Shown: one piece after another, positions 35,042-43,711 of the stretch
How the letters are laid out: the number at the start of each line of letters is the position of its first letter
Position numbering within the stretch: the stretch's first letter is position 1
Origin: Nocardia asteroides
GTDB lineage: Bacteria; Actinomycetota; Actinomycetes; Mycobacteriales; Mycobacteriaceae
Length of the DNA: 64,000 bases
NCBI RefSeq assembly: GCF_900637185.1
Contig: NZ_LR134352.1
Location: forward strand, 2,718,001 to 2,782,000
Direction of reading: 5' to 3'
Program-made: the position numbers and the translations under genes
The notes under the pieces: model-generated
What the model was told of the DNA's origin: nothing
Database searches by the model: none
What the model saw: only the letters and a program-made list of their open reading frames with translations

Positions 35042-36448
35042 ATGGTCGACCTGAGAACACGCATCGATCTGGCCGTGCGCTGGCTCGAGCGCACCCAGAA
35101 GTCGGACGGTCAGGGCGGCGCGGGGTGGGGCTGGGTGGACGATGTCCCGCCGAACCCGCAGAACACCGCCGAGGTCGTCTGCGCCGTGCACGCGGTGTGC
35201 TCGCTGGGACCCCGCGCCGGTGAAATGGCCTCGCCCACAGGGGGAGTGCTGCCACATACCGAGGAGCAGCCGCCCACCGTCCGGGAGGTCCTGCCCCGCG
35301 CCGACGAGGTGATCACCCTGTTGCGGCGGCGGTCGGTGCGGCACGGCACCCAGCCCTGGGAGTTCGACGAGCCGATCGACACCGCGTGGCGGCTGCGCGC
35401 CCTGCTGGTGCTCGGCGTCCCGCACGACGATCCGGATGTGGAACGCGCCGCGCGGCAGCTGCGCGCCACCCAGAACAGTGAATCGGGCGGCTGGGGATTC
35501 TCCGGTGCGACCGACCCGGACACCGAATCGATCACCGTCACCACGGCGGTCCTGCACGCGCTGGCCGCTGTGACGCCCACCGACGAAGCCTCCGCCGCGT
35601 GTGTCCGGTCCGGGGTCGGCTTCCTGGTGCGGGCCTATCGGGAGGATGCGTTCGAGGGACCGGCGATGGCGTCCACGGCGCTGATCGTCTCCGTGCTGTC
35701 GCTGCCCGAATGCGCGGCGCTGGGCGGCCGCCGGGCCCGGCGGGTCGTCTCATCCGGTGTGCGGACCCTGCTGGGGTTGTTGCGCGGAGGCGGCGACCGG
35801 GTCGAAGAGGAGACCTTCGCACGCGGGCCGCTGCTGCACAGCTGGCGGCACCTCGGCCTGCATCTGGCCGTGGCCGCCGTCGCGACGGCCGAACCGAAGG
35901 CGGTGCTCGACCCGGTACTGCGCGAGTCGCTGATCGAACTGCTCGATCTGCAGGAGACCGCCCAGGCCCACGTACGCACCGGCGGATTCCGCACCTCCCG
36001 GCACGGCCCGTTCGCCTCCTACGCGACGACCATCGCGCTCGAAGCCATGGTCGCCACCCAGCGCGCGCTGCTCACCCACATCAATCCGGGCGAAGCCCTC
36101 GACCTGTTCTGCCGCACCGACGGCAGGCACCACACCGACGGGCGCCGGATCGTCGGCTGGGGCAGGCACGGTGTGGTGCTCAACAGCTACGCGGGCTCGC
36201 TGTTCGCCCTGCTGACCGGCGCGGCCGGGGCCACGATCATGCTGATGTCGATCGCCTTCACCACCGCCCAGAACAAGGCCGGGATGCGGGCCCTGCTCAT
36301 CTGGGGCATGGCGGTGCTGGCGATCGGCGCCTACATCGCGCTGATCACCCGCCTGCCCGCGGTCCCCTCGGCGCGGATCTACGCCGGGGTCTTCACCACG
36401 CTCACGGCCATCGCGATCCCGGTGATCACCTTCATGCTGTCGTCCTGA
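35042..36448 (+). CDS. Alpha-alpha toroid (prenyltransferase/squalene-oxidase repeat) protein with C-terminal membrane helices
   Basis: A 468-residue protein. Repeats typical of the squalene-oxidase/prenyltransferase toroid appear as GGAGWGWVDD, NSESGGWGFSGA and RTGGFRTSRHGPFASYATT. The DxDD motif of true cyclases is missing, so a terpene cyclase role is unlikely; it may be a binding scaffold. Three hydrophobic segments (about 391-413, 419-437 and 444-466) anchor the C-terminus in the membrane. It follows the DUF262 gene on the same strand and converges on the TrpF-like gene. The pair may act together, with DUF262 as effector and this as membrane partner (inference). Confidence 0.75.
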   Translation: MVDLRTRIDLAVRWLERTQKSDGQGGAGWGWVDDVPPNPQNTAEVVCAVHAVCSLGPRAGEMASPTGGVLPHTEEQPPTVREVLPRADEVITLLRRRSVRHGTQPWEFDEPIDTAWRLRALLVLGVPHDDPDVERAARQLRATQNSESGGWGFSGATDPDTESITVTTAVLHALAAVTPTDEASAACVRSGVGFLVRAYREDAFEGPAMASTALIVSVLSLPECAALGGRRARRVVSSGVRTLLGLLRGGGDRVEEETFARGPLLHSWRHLGLHLAVAAVATAEPKAVLDPVLRESLIELLDLQETAQAHVRTGGFRTSRHGPFASYATTIALEAMVATQRALLTHINPGEALDLFCRTDGRHHTDGRRIVGWGRHGVVLNSYAGSLFALLTGAAGATIMLMSIAFTTAQNKAGMRALLIWGMAVLAIGAYIALITRLPAVPSARIYAGVFTTLTAIAIPVITFMLSS

Positions 36449-36458
36449 GCCACGCGGG

Positions 36459-37136
36459 CTACGGCAGCGACGATCGATCCGCCGGATAGCGGGCCGCCCG
36501 CACGAAGGCGCGGCACTCGGCGAGCGACTTGGTGCCGTCGGGGTCCTCGACGCCGCTGTTGACGTCGACGGCGAACGGGCGGACCCGCTCGATCGCCGCG
36601 GCGACATTGCGGGCGTTCAGACCACCGGCGAGCACGACCGGGCAGTCGAGCCGGGACAGCTCGGCGACGATCCTGGCGCTGATCGTCCAGTCGTGCACGC
36701 ACCCGGTGCCGCCCAGCCGGTCGGTGGTCCGGGAATCGAGCAGGACGGCGTCGCAGTGCGCGGCGGCGGCCTTGGCCTCCTCGACAGAGTGTTCGCCCGT
36801 GACGTGTACGGCCTTGACGATGGTGCGCCGTCCCGCGCCGTCCCTGACCTGCTTCATCGTCTGCGGCGTGACCAGCCCGTGCACCTGGATGGTGTCGACG
36901 CCGACTCGCTCGGCCAGGTCGAGGATGGCGACCGCCTCTTCGCGATGGGTCACCAGGACTTTGTTGACGAACGGTGGCACCTGGTCCGCGATGTGTTTCG
37001 CGTCGTCGATGCCCAGCCCGTCTTCGCTGAAATGGGTCAGGCCACACAGGAATCCGACCGCGTCGGCCCCTGCCTGGACCGCCAGTCGCAGGTCGTGTTC
37101 CGACCGGATGCCGCAGATCTTCGTCCGGACCGTCAC
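36459..37136 (-). CDS. TrpF-like phosphoribosylanthranilate isomerase family protein
   Basis: A 225-residue TIM-barrel protein of the TrpF family. It has the hallmark TKICGI with the catalytic-base cysteine C8, the general-acid aspartate in VLLDSRTTDRLGGTG, the phosphate-binding VVLAGGLN, and a variant of the C-terminal SGVE motif (VNSGVEDPDGTKS). Actinomycetes normally do this step with the dual-function PriA, and no trp gene is nearby, so this may be a second TrpF or a relative with another substrate. It converges with the toroid gene 10 bp away. Confidence 0.8.
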   Translation of the reverse strand: MTVRTKICGIRSEHDLRLAVQAGADAVGFLCGLTHFSEDGLGIDDAKHIADQVPPFVNKVLVTHREEAVAILDLAERVGVDTIQVHGLVTPQTMKQVRDGAGRRTIVKAVHVTGEHSVEEAKAAAAHCDAVLLDSRTTDRLGGTGCVHDWTISARIVAELSRLDCPVVLAGGLNARNVAAAIERVRPFAVDVNSGVEDPDGTKSLAECRAFVRAARYPADRSSLP

Positions 37137-37194
37137 CCGGGGAACGATACCGCCGTACCGGATCCGCTGCCGGGACTTGGCCGGGCGGCGTGGT

Positions 37195-37479
37195 TCAGGC
37201 CGGTGCGCCGGTGGTCCGCTGGAACGTGTCGACGAAGTCGCGCAGGGCTGTGCGGTCCTCGAGATCGGCTGGCCGGTGGCCGCGCGCGGCTTCGACGGTG
37301 ACGGGGGTGCCCGCGCGGATGGGCAGCTCGGTCCAGCAGACCGGCAGGACCGGGAGCTGCACGGTCCGGTCGGCGACGGTGAGGGTCAGCGCCGAGGTGT
37401 AGCGCAGGCCCAGGCTGGTCAGGGCCTCGACGGCGTCTTCGGTGAGGGGTCCTGCGGCCGTGAATTCTTCGATGTACAC
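37195..37479 (-). CDS. Small conserved hypothetical protein
   Basis: A 94-residue soluble protein of unknown function. The GTG at 37479 is well set by AAGGAGG, 5 nt upstream. The sequence alternates short strands and helices, has one cysteine and no signal or membrane segment. Its predicted beta-alpha pattern weakly recalls small carrier-type folds, but no motif supports a family call. It lies 58 bp upstream of the TrpF-like gene on the same strand and may be cotranscribed with it. The divergent membrane phosphatase-like gene starts 95 bp away. Confidence 0.68.
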   Translation of the reverse strand: MYIEEFTAAGPLTEDAVEALTSLGLRYTSALTLTVADRTVQLPVLPVCWTELPIRAGTPVTVEAARGHRPADLEDRTALRDFVDTFQRTTGAPA

Positions 37480-37574
37480 GGGTACCTCCTTCGGCAGCGC
37501 CAGTGTAGGCCCCTCAGAGAATCCTCAGAAGCGTCACAGTGGGGCCCGATCCAGGCCCGCCTAGGCTGAGCCGC

Positions 37575-38525
37575 ATGATGCGGAAATGGATGGACCGGGT
37601 GTTGCTGGTCCTGGGGTGGGGCGCACTGATCGCGGCGGTGACCGGGATCGTCTTACACCTGGGGGATTGGCAGCGGGAATCGATGGTGCTACTGGCCTCG
37701 GGGGCGATGTGGCTGATGCTCGGCGCGATCGTCGGGCTGGTGCTCGTGCTGCTGGCGCGCGGCTGGCGCAGCGCGGTGGCCGCCGGGGTGGTGCTGGCCG
37801 GGGTGCTGTGGCTGGTGTTGCCGTCCTACGTTCCCGAGGCGGCGGCCGCCGAAGGGCCGGAACTGGTTGTGCTGCAGTCGAACCTGCTGTTCGGGCAGGC
37901 CGATGCCGGTGCCGTGGTCGCCACCGTGCGCGACAACGACGTAGACGTGCTCACCGTCGAGGAACTGACCGACGACTCGATCGTGCGGCTGCGGGCGGCC
38001 GGCCTGGAGGAACGGCTGCCGCACTTCTACCTCGAACCGGCCCGTTCGGGTGGTGGCGGCACGGGCATCTACAGCCGATACCCGTTGCGCGACAACAAGA
38101 AATACGACGGCTTCATCATGAGCAACATCTCCGCCACGATGGAGCACCCGCAGCGCGGCCCGATCGCGGTGTTCGCCTTCCATCCGATCCCGCCGAACAT
38201 CGACTTCGGCGCGTGGTCGGCCGAGCTGCGCCGGGTCGACGAGATCCTCGCCGCAGCCAGCGCGCCCGCCATCGTGGGCGCGGATTTCAATGCCACGCAG
38301 AACCATTCGGCCTATCGCGCGCTGCTCGACGGGCCGTTCCAGGCAGCGGCCGAACAGACCGGCGACGGCGTGCTGCTCACCTTTCCCGCGGATCGCCGGT
38401 GGGGACCGGTGATCGGGATCGACCACATCCTCGTCGCCGGCGGGGTGGCCGAAAAGGTGCGCACACTCACCATTCCCGGCAGCGATCATCGCGCGATGCT
38501 GGCGACGGTCCGGATGCAGGGTTGA
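37575..38525 (+). CDS. Membrane-anchored endonuclease/exonuclease/phosphatase family protein
   Basis: A 316-residue protein. Three N-terminal transmembrane helices (about 8-28, 37-58 and 66-84) precede an EEP-fold domain outside the membrane. Catalytic motifs are LTVEELTDD (metal-binding glutamate), GADFNATQNHSAYR, GIDHILV and the final histidine in SDHRAM. The family includes DNases, sphingomyelinases and phosphodiesterases; substrate unknown. Similar actinobacterial proteins are common. The ATG at 37575 gives a proper first helix. It is followed 75 bp later by a lipoprotein peptidase. Confidence 0.88.
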   Translation: MMRKWMDRVLLVLGWGALIAAVTGIVLHLGDWQRESMVLLASGAMWLMLGAIVGLVLVLLARGWRSAVAAGVVLAGVLWLVLPSYVPEAAAAEGPELVVLQSNLLFGQADAGAVVATVRDNDVDVLTVEELTDDSIVRLRAAGLEERLPHFYLEPARSGGGGTGIYSRYPLRDNKKYDGFIMSNISATMEHPQRGPIAVFAFHPIPPNIDFGAWSAELRRVDEILAAASAPAIVGADFNATQNHSAYRALLDGPFQAAAEQTGDGVLLTFPADRRWGPVIGIDHILVAGGVAEKVRTLTIPGSDHRAMLATVRMQG

Positions 38526-38600
38526 CGGCGTCGATTACCATGTGAGCGCTCGACATCGGACCGCTCGGCGTCCGTGTCATTCCTTGGGGAGGAACAGCGG

Positions 38601-40049
38601 ATGATCAGACAGCGCTTCGGCATGGCCGCGGCGGCGGCCATGGTGAGCATCGGGATGCTCGTATCCGGTTGCTCGGCGACGACCGTCGCCAGCGACCAGG
38701 CGATGCCCACCATCGACAACCCGTGGGAGGTGGCAGGCGCGTCGTCGAGCACCGGTCCCAGCGGGTCCAGGCCGGGCGTGCCCGACACCGACAAGAAGGC
38801 GGACAACGGCGACAACGGCAAGATCGACAAGCTCGCGCTCAACGCCATCGCCGATATCGAAGAGTATTGGCAGACCGAGTATTCCAAGACCTTCCGGGGC
38901 AACTTCAAGCCCGCCTCGAAGTACATCTCCTGGTCGGCGAAGGCGCCGGAGTCCGAGTCGGTGCAGTTCTGCAAGTCCAGCACCTACAAGCTGGTCAACG
39001 CCGCGTACTGCCCGCTCGACCACACCATCGGCTGGGACCGTTCGGTCCTGCTGCCGCTGCTGGTCGACAAGTACAAGGAGATGTCGGTGGTGATGGTGCT
39101 GGCCCACGAGTACGGCCACGCCATCCAGTCCCAGGCCGATCTGCTGCGCGGCTTCCTCACCGACGCGCTGGTGAAGGAGCAGCAGGCCGACTGCCTGGCC
39201 GGGGTCTTCCTGCGCCATGTCGCGGAGGGCAAGTCCAAGCACTTCACCCTCAACACCACCGACGGCCTCAACGGCGTGCTCGGCGCGACCGTCGCCGTGC
39301 GCGACCGTGACCCCAACGACCCCGACGCCGTGCACGGTTCGGCCTTCGAACGCGTCACCGCGGTGCAGATGGGTTACACCGACGGCGCCGGGTCCTGCAA
39401 GAACATCAACAAGGACGAGATCGAGAAGCGCCGCGAGGGCCTGCCGGTCACCTTCCAGGAGAACGAGCGCGATCTGCAGCTGCCGGTGGACAAGGAGAAC
39501 CTGAGCAACCTGGCCACCCAGCTGCAGAAGTCGATGCCGGTGAAGAACGCGCCGAAGTTCGACTACAACGGCGTGGTGCGCAACTGCGCGTCGACCGCCA
39601 CCACCGAGCCGGTGTCGTACTGCCCGGGCAGCAACACCATCGGCACCGACGTGCCCGCCATGGCCAAGCGCGCGGGCGAGGGTGCCAACGGTAAGGAGGA
39701 ACCGCTGTCGGCAGTCGTCACCGGTGACTACAACGCGGCGGTGGTCTTCGTGTCGCGCTACGCGCTGGCCGTCCAGCAGGATCGCAAGCTGTCGCTGACC
39801 GGAGCCGAGTCGGCGGGCCTGCGCACCGCGTGCCTGTCCGGCGCGCTGACCACGAAACTCAGTGAGCCCAGCAGTGATCCGCGCCTGTCGGCCGGCGACC
39901 TCGACGAGGCCGTGTCCGGCCTGCTCGCCGACGGCCTCGCGGCCGCCGACGTCAACGGCAAGGTGGTGGCCAGCGGCTACCAGCGCCTGGAGGCCTTCCG
40001 CACCGGCGTGCTGAAGGGCGAGTCGGCCTGCCTGACCCAGTTCAAGTAG
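38601..40049 (+). CDS. Zinc metallopeptidase lipoprotein (YpfJ-like)
   Basis: A 482-residue exported lipoprotein with a lipobox in LVSGC. The catalytic zinc motif HEYGH (HExxH) sits in VMVLAHEYGHAIQSQ, and EQQADCLAG about 30 residues later supplies the third ligand, the pattern of the neutral zinc metallopeptidase family. Cysteine pairs in the later half suggest disulfides outside the cell. The ATG at 38601 is supported by GGGGAGG. It converges on ribH with 1 bp between stops. Substrate unknown. Confidence 0.88.
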   Translation: MIRQRFGMAAAAAMVSIGMLVSGCSATTVASDQAMPTIDNPWEVAGASSSTGPSGSRPGVPDTDKKADNGDNGKIDKLALNAIADIEEYWQTEYSKTFRGNFKPASKYISWSAKAPESESVQFCKSSTYKLVNAAYCPLDHTIGWDRSVLLPLLVDKYKEMSVVMVLAHEYGHAIQSQADLLRGFLTDALVKEQQADCLAGVFLRHVAEGKSKHFTLNTTDGLNGVLGATVAVRDRDPNDPDAVHGSAFERVTAVQMGYTDGAGSCKNINKDEIEKRREGLPVTFQENERDLQLPVDKENLSNLATQLQKSMPVKNAPKFDYNGVVRNCASTATTEPVSYCPGSNTIGTDVPAMAKRAGEGANGKEEPLSAVVTGDYNAAVVFVSRYALAVQQDRKLSLTGAESAGLRTACLSGALTTKLSEPSSDPRLSAGDLDEAVSGLLADGLAAADVNGKVVASGYQRLEAFRTGVLKGESACLTQFK

Positions 40050-40050
40050 C

Positions 40051-40515
40051 TCAGGGCGCCACGGGCAGGGATCGGAGGGAGCTGAGGGTGTTCGCCACTG
40101 CGCGGGCGGCCTCGGCTCCCTTTGTCACGAAGTGGTTGGTGTAGTAGTCGACGTGCTCGCTGTGCTCGTGGAAGTGGTGCGGGGTGAGCACCACCGAGAA
40201 CACCGGGACGTCGGTGTCGAGCTGGACGCGCATCAGGCCGTCGATCACCGCGGAGGCGACGAAGTCGTGGCGGTAGATGCCGCCGTCGACCACCAGCGCG
40301 GCCGCGACGATCGCCTCGTAGCGGCCGGTGCGGGCCAGGCGCTGCGCGTGCAGTGGGATTTCGAAGGCGCCGGGGACGTCGAACACCTCGACGGCGGCCG
40401 GGTCGAACCCGAGTCCGGCGTACTCGGCGAGGAAGCCCTCGTGAGCCTTGTTGACGATGGAGCTGTGCCAGCTGGCGCGGATGAAGGCGACGGCGCCGGT
40501 AGACGTGGTTCCCAT
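40051..40515 (-). CDS. ribH: 6,7-dimethyl-8-ribityllumazine synthase (RibH2-like)
   Basis: The penultimate enzyme of riboflavin synthesis. The 154-residue length fits. Substrate-binding motifs are SWHSSIV near the N-terminus, VPGAFEIPL, and AALVVDGGIYRHDFVASAVIDG in place of the type I sequence. VVLTPHHFHEHSEHVDYYTNHF is the type II (RibH2) form, known from Brucella and Mesorhizobium, where the enzyme is decameric. No other rib genes are in the window, so it may be a second copy. The downstream MGL-like hydrolase is separate. Confidence 0.87.
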   Translation of the reverse strand: MGTTSTGAVAFIRASWHSSIVNKAHEGFLAEYAGLGFDPAAVEVFDVPGAFEIPLHAQRLARTGRYEAIVAAALVVDGGIYRHDFVASAVIDGLMRVQLDTDVPVFSVVLTPHHFHEHSEHVDYYTNHFVTKGAEAARAVANTLSSLRSLPVAP

Positions 40516-40539
40516 GGGCGGAGTCTACTAGCTCATAAG

Positions 40540-41376
40540 CTACTCGTCGGTAACATGCCCGGAGAGCCAGGCGACGACGTCGCCGAGGACCTGATCGCGC
40601 TCGGGCTCGTTGAACACCTCGTGATAGAGCCCCGCGTAGCGCCGCACGGTCAGGTCGGTCGAGCCCGCCGCGCGCTCGATCAGGTCGGTGCTCGAGGGCG
40701 CGGCGATGGTGTCGGCGGTGCCGTGCAGCACCAGCAGGGGCGCGGTCAGCTTGCCGAGACGCTGCTTCACCAGGGCGGTGTGCTGCAGGATCTCCACCGC
40801 GGTGCGCGCGGGCAACTTGCCGCGGAACACCAGCGGGTCCTCGTCGTAGGCCCGCACCACCGCGGGGTCGCGGCTGATCGTCGACGAATCCAGCGTCAGC
40901 ACCCCGAGATTCGGGGCGATGCGGGTGAGCAGCGGGGCGGCCAGCCGCTGCACCGGGTTACCGATCGGGATGTCCAGCGGCGGCGCCGACAGCACGATGC
41001 CGCTGACGTCGACGGGCCCGCGGGTCGCCAGGTGCAGCACCACCAGACTGCCCATCGAATGGCCGAGCAGGAAGCGGGGGACGCCCGGGTGGGCGGCGGC
41101 GGCGAGGTCGAGCAGCGCGGCCACATTGTCGGCGGCGGCGTGCAGCGAGCCGATATTGGCCGCCGCGCCCTCGGACAGGCCGTGCCCGACGTGGTCGAGC
41201 GCGTACACCGCGAACCCCTGGGCGGCCAGGGTGTCACCGACGTACTCGTAGCGTCCCGAATGCTCGGCCACACCGTGCACCAGCGCCACCACCGCGCGCG
41301 CCGGACCCTCGGGTTCCCATGCGCGCCAGGCGATCCGGCCGCCGTTGCCGGCGAATTCGCCCGTGTCCGTCGTCAT
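40540..41376 (-). CDS. Monoacylglycerol lipase-like alpha/beta hydrolase
   Basis: A 278-residue serine hydrolase of the monoacylglycerol lipase group. Motifs are ALVHGVAEHSGRYEYV (oxyanion), ALDHVGHGLSEG, the nucleophile elbow LGHSMGSLV, the acid in LHGTADTIAAP and the histidine in AGLYHEVFNEPE. This set is typical of MGL (Rv0183 in M. tuberculosis), which degrades monoacylglycerols. No signal peptide. The ATG at 41376 overlaps the end of the M20 peptidase gene (ATGA), showing translational coupling. Confidence 0.92.
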   Translation of the reverse strand: MTTDTGEFAGNGGRIAWRAWEPEGPARAVVALVHGVAEHSGRYEYVGDTLAAQGFAVYALDHVGHGLSEGAAANIGSLHAAADNVAALLDLAAAAHPGVPRFLLGHSMGSLVVLHLATRGPVDVSGIVLSAPPLDIPIGNPVQRLAAPLLTRIAPNLGVLTLDSSTISRDPAVVRAYDEDPLVFRGKLPARTAVEILQHTALVKQRLGKLTAPLLVLHGTADTIAAPSSTDLIERAAGSTDLTVRRYAGLYHEVFNEPERDQVLGDVVAWLSGHVTDE

Positions 41377-42803
41377 CGCTGCGCTCCTTCGTCGTCGCCG
41401 GGCGCCACCGCGAGCCGCGTGAGCAGTCGCCGGTTGAACTCGATCAGCCGAGCGTAGTTGAGCCGGGAGATCCGCTCGTCGGTTCCGTGGATCCGCTCCA
41501 GGTCGGCCGCGGTGAGCACGATCGGGGCGAAGTTACAGCGGGTCGTGGCCAGGCCGTCGTAGTGGCGGGAGTCGGTCGCGCCCGGCACCAGCCCGGTCGT
41601 GGTGACGATGCCGGGCACGATGTCGGAGGCCAGCTCGGCGATCAGGTCGTAGGCCGGTCCCGGCCCGGTGACCCGCGACGGTTCGGACGCGGGCCCGACG
41701 AGGTCGACGGCCACGCCGATATCGCGGATCACCCGGCGGCAGTGCGCGAGCACCGCCGACACCGAATCACCGGGCAGGATCCGGAAATTCACCAGCGCCT
41801 CGGCGCTCTGCGGCAGCACATTGGCCTTCACCCCGCCCTTGATCACCGTCGGCGCCGTGGTCGTGCGGACCAGCGCCTCGGTGGTGGGGCCGGTGGCCAG
41901 GATCCGGGCGACCAGCGGCCCGGCCAGCGCGCCGAGCCCGCGGGTGTCGGTGAATTCGAGCAGCCTGCGGCGCGGTTCGGGCAGCGCCACCCGCATGCGG
42001 GCCAGCATGTCGGCGATCACCGGCGTCAGCCGCAGCGGCATCGGGTGGTCCTGCACCCGGGCCACCGCGCGCGCGAGTCGCCCCACCGCGGTCTGCCTGC
42101 CCGGCATCGACGAGTGCCCGCCGGTCTCGGCGACCGAGAGCCGCACCGTCGCATAGCCCTTCTCGCCGAGCATGATGCTGGCCACCGGCCGGTCGACCCC
42201 GTCGGCGACGCCGTCGGTGATCACCCCGCCCTCGTCGAGCAGCAGGTCGGCGCGCACCCCGGCCGCGCGCAGGTGCTCGGCCATCAGGACCGCGCCGCCG
42301 TCGCCGAAGACCTCCTCGTCGTGACCGAAGGCCAGGTACACGGTGTGGCGCGGCCGGAGACCGGTCGTGAGCGCCCATTCCACCGCCTCGAGCACGGCCA
42401 GCACCCGGCTCTTGTCGTCGATCGCGCCGCGTCCCCAGATGAACTCGGCGTCGACGACTCCGGCGAAGGGCGGGTGGGTCCAGCGCTGCGGATCGTCGAC
42501 CGGGACCACGTCCTGATGGGCCAGCAGGATCGTCGACACCGGGCCGGGTTCGGCGCCGTCCCAGCGGTAGAGCCTGCTGCGGCCGAAGGTGGTGACGGCG
42601 AGCTCGGCGTGGACCCGGGGAAACGACGCCTCGAGGTGCTCGGCCAGCCGGGCGAACTCCGCGTCGGCGGTGACGGCGGGGTCCTCGGTGGAGACCGTCG
42701 CGCAGCGCAGCGCCGCGGCCAGCCGCTCGGCGACCTTGTCGTCGACCCCCGCGGTGACGGGGGATCCGGTCGGTTTCTCGGTGATCGGGCGCATCCCAGA
42801 CAT
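41373..42803 (-). CDS. M20 family metallopeptidase
   Basis: A 476-residue co-catalytic zinc hydrolase of the M20 family (peptidase/deacylase). Motifs in order are LLAHQDVVPV (first zinc histidine), WGRGAIDDKSR (bridging aspartate), GHDEEVFGDGG (catalytic glutamates), a dimerisation insert, and the late histidine in ATDSRHYDG. The length and long insert match carboxypeptidase PM20D1-like members. Cytosolic. The two candidate starts, 42803 and 42794, are both ATG. Coupled by overlap to the downstream lipase; a lipid-amide or N-acyl-amino-acid substrate would make sense but is inference. Confidence 0.92.
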   Translation of the reverse strand: MSGMRPITEKPTGSPVTAGVDDKVAERLAAALRCATVSTEDPAVTADAEFARLAEHLEASFPRVHAELAVTTFGRSRLYRWDGAEPGPVSTILLAHQDVVPVDDPQRWTHPPFAGVVDAEFIWGRGAIDDKSRVLAVLEAVEWALTTGLRPRHTVYLAFGHDEEVFGDGGAVLMAEHLRAAGVRADLLLDEGGVITDGVADGVDRPVASIMLGEKGYATVRLSVAETGGHSSMPGRQTAVGRLARAVARVQDHPMPLRLTPVIADMLARMRVALPEPRRRLLEFTDTRGLGALAGPLVARILATGPTTEALVRTTTAPTVIKGGVKANVLPQSAEALVNFRILPGDSVSAVLAHCRRVIRDIGVAVDLVGPASEPSRVTGPGPAYDLIAELASDIVPGIVTTTGLVPGATDSRHYDGLATTRCNFAPIVLTAADLERIHGTDERISRLNYARLIEFNRRLLTRLAVAPGDDEGAQR

Positions 42804-42913
42804 TCTTGCCCGTGCGCGGCCGCCGTGTCGGCGAAGGCGTCCGAATCGCCGTGTTCGGGTCGGACCCTTATGCGGTCAGACGGGTCCGCGAGCGGGCATC
42901 TAAGCTGAACACC

Positions 42914-43657
42914 ATGGCAGGAGGCAAGGGCGGCAAGCCGTCGAAGGAAGCCAAGGCCGCGGCTAAAGCGGCCCGTAAGCAGGCATCACGCGAACGGCGT
43001 CAGCAGCTGTGGCAGGCGTTCAACATGCAGCGCAAGGAAGACAAGGCGCTGCTGCCGCTGATGATCGGCGCGCTCGTCGGCACGACGGTGGTGTTCTTCC
43101 TCGTCGGTTTGATCTTCGACCTGCAGTGGTTCCTGCTGCCGCTGGGTCTGCTGCTGGGCGTGCTGTTCGCGTTCATCATCTTCGGCCGGCGTGTGCAGAA
43201 GAACGTCTACCGCAAGGCCGAGGGCCAGGCGGGCGCGGCCGCGTGGGTGCTGGAGAACCTGCAGGGCAAGTGGCGGGTCGCCAACGGCGTCGCGGCCACC
43301 ACCCAGCTCGACGCGGTGCACCGCGTCATCGGCCTGCCCGGCGTGATCTTCGTCGCCGAGGGCTCGCCGCAGCGGGTGAAGTCGCTGGTCGCGCAGGAGA
43401 AGAAGCGCACCGCCCGGCTGATCGGTGACACCCCCATCTACGAGGTGATCGTCGGCAACGACGAGGGCCAGACCCCGCTCAAGGATCTGCAGAAGTTCCT
43501 CACCAAGCTGCCGCGCAATATCGACGTGAAGCGGATCGACCAGATCGAGGGCAGGCTCTCGGCGCTGTCCTCGCGCAGCGGTCCCGCGATGCCGAAGGGT
43601 CCGATGCCCCCCGGCGCCAAGATGAAGGGCATGCAGCGCGCGATCCGTCGCCGCTGA
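42914..43657 (+). CDS. DUF4191 membrane protein
   Basis: A 247-residue protein of the actinobacterial DUF4191 family (Rv2219 equivalent). A Lys/Ala-rich N-terminus leads to two transmembrane helices (about 47-66 and 70-92). A cytoplasmic domain follows, with GQAGAAAWVLENLQGKWRV and a basic C-terminal tail rich in Pro, Lys and Met. The function is unknown. The family sits beside lipA or glnA in mycobacteria. The ATG at 42914 gives the standard N-terminus. A strong hairpin terminator follows. Confidence 0.92.
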   Translation: MAGGKGGKPSKEAKAAAKAARKQASRERRQQLWQAFNMQRKEDKALLPLMIGALVGTTVVFFLVGLIFDLQWFLLPLGLLLGVLFAFIIFGRRVQKNVYRKAEGQAGAAAWVLENLQGKWRVANGVAATTQLDAVHRVIGLPGVIFVAEGSPQRVKSLVAQEKKRTARLIGDTPIYEVIVGNDEGQTPLKDLQKFLTKLPRNIDVKRIDQIEGRLSALSSRSGPAMPKGPMPPGAKMKGMQRAIRRR

Positions 43658-43668
43658 GCCTCGGTTTC

Positions 43669-43706
43669 CACGAGCCCGGCACCTGATCGCAGGTGCCGGG
43701 CTCGTG
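43669..43706. terminator. Bidirectional terminator after DUF4191
   Basis: Perfect 16-bp arms (43669-43684 and 43691-43706) with a 6-nt loop. It lies between the stops of convergent genes, 12 bp after DUF4191 and 5 bp from the DUF2568 stop. GC-rich, no U-tract. Confidence 0.88.
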
Positions 43707-43711
43707 TCGTC

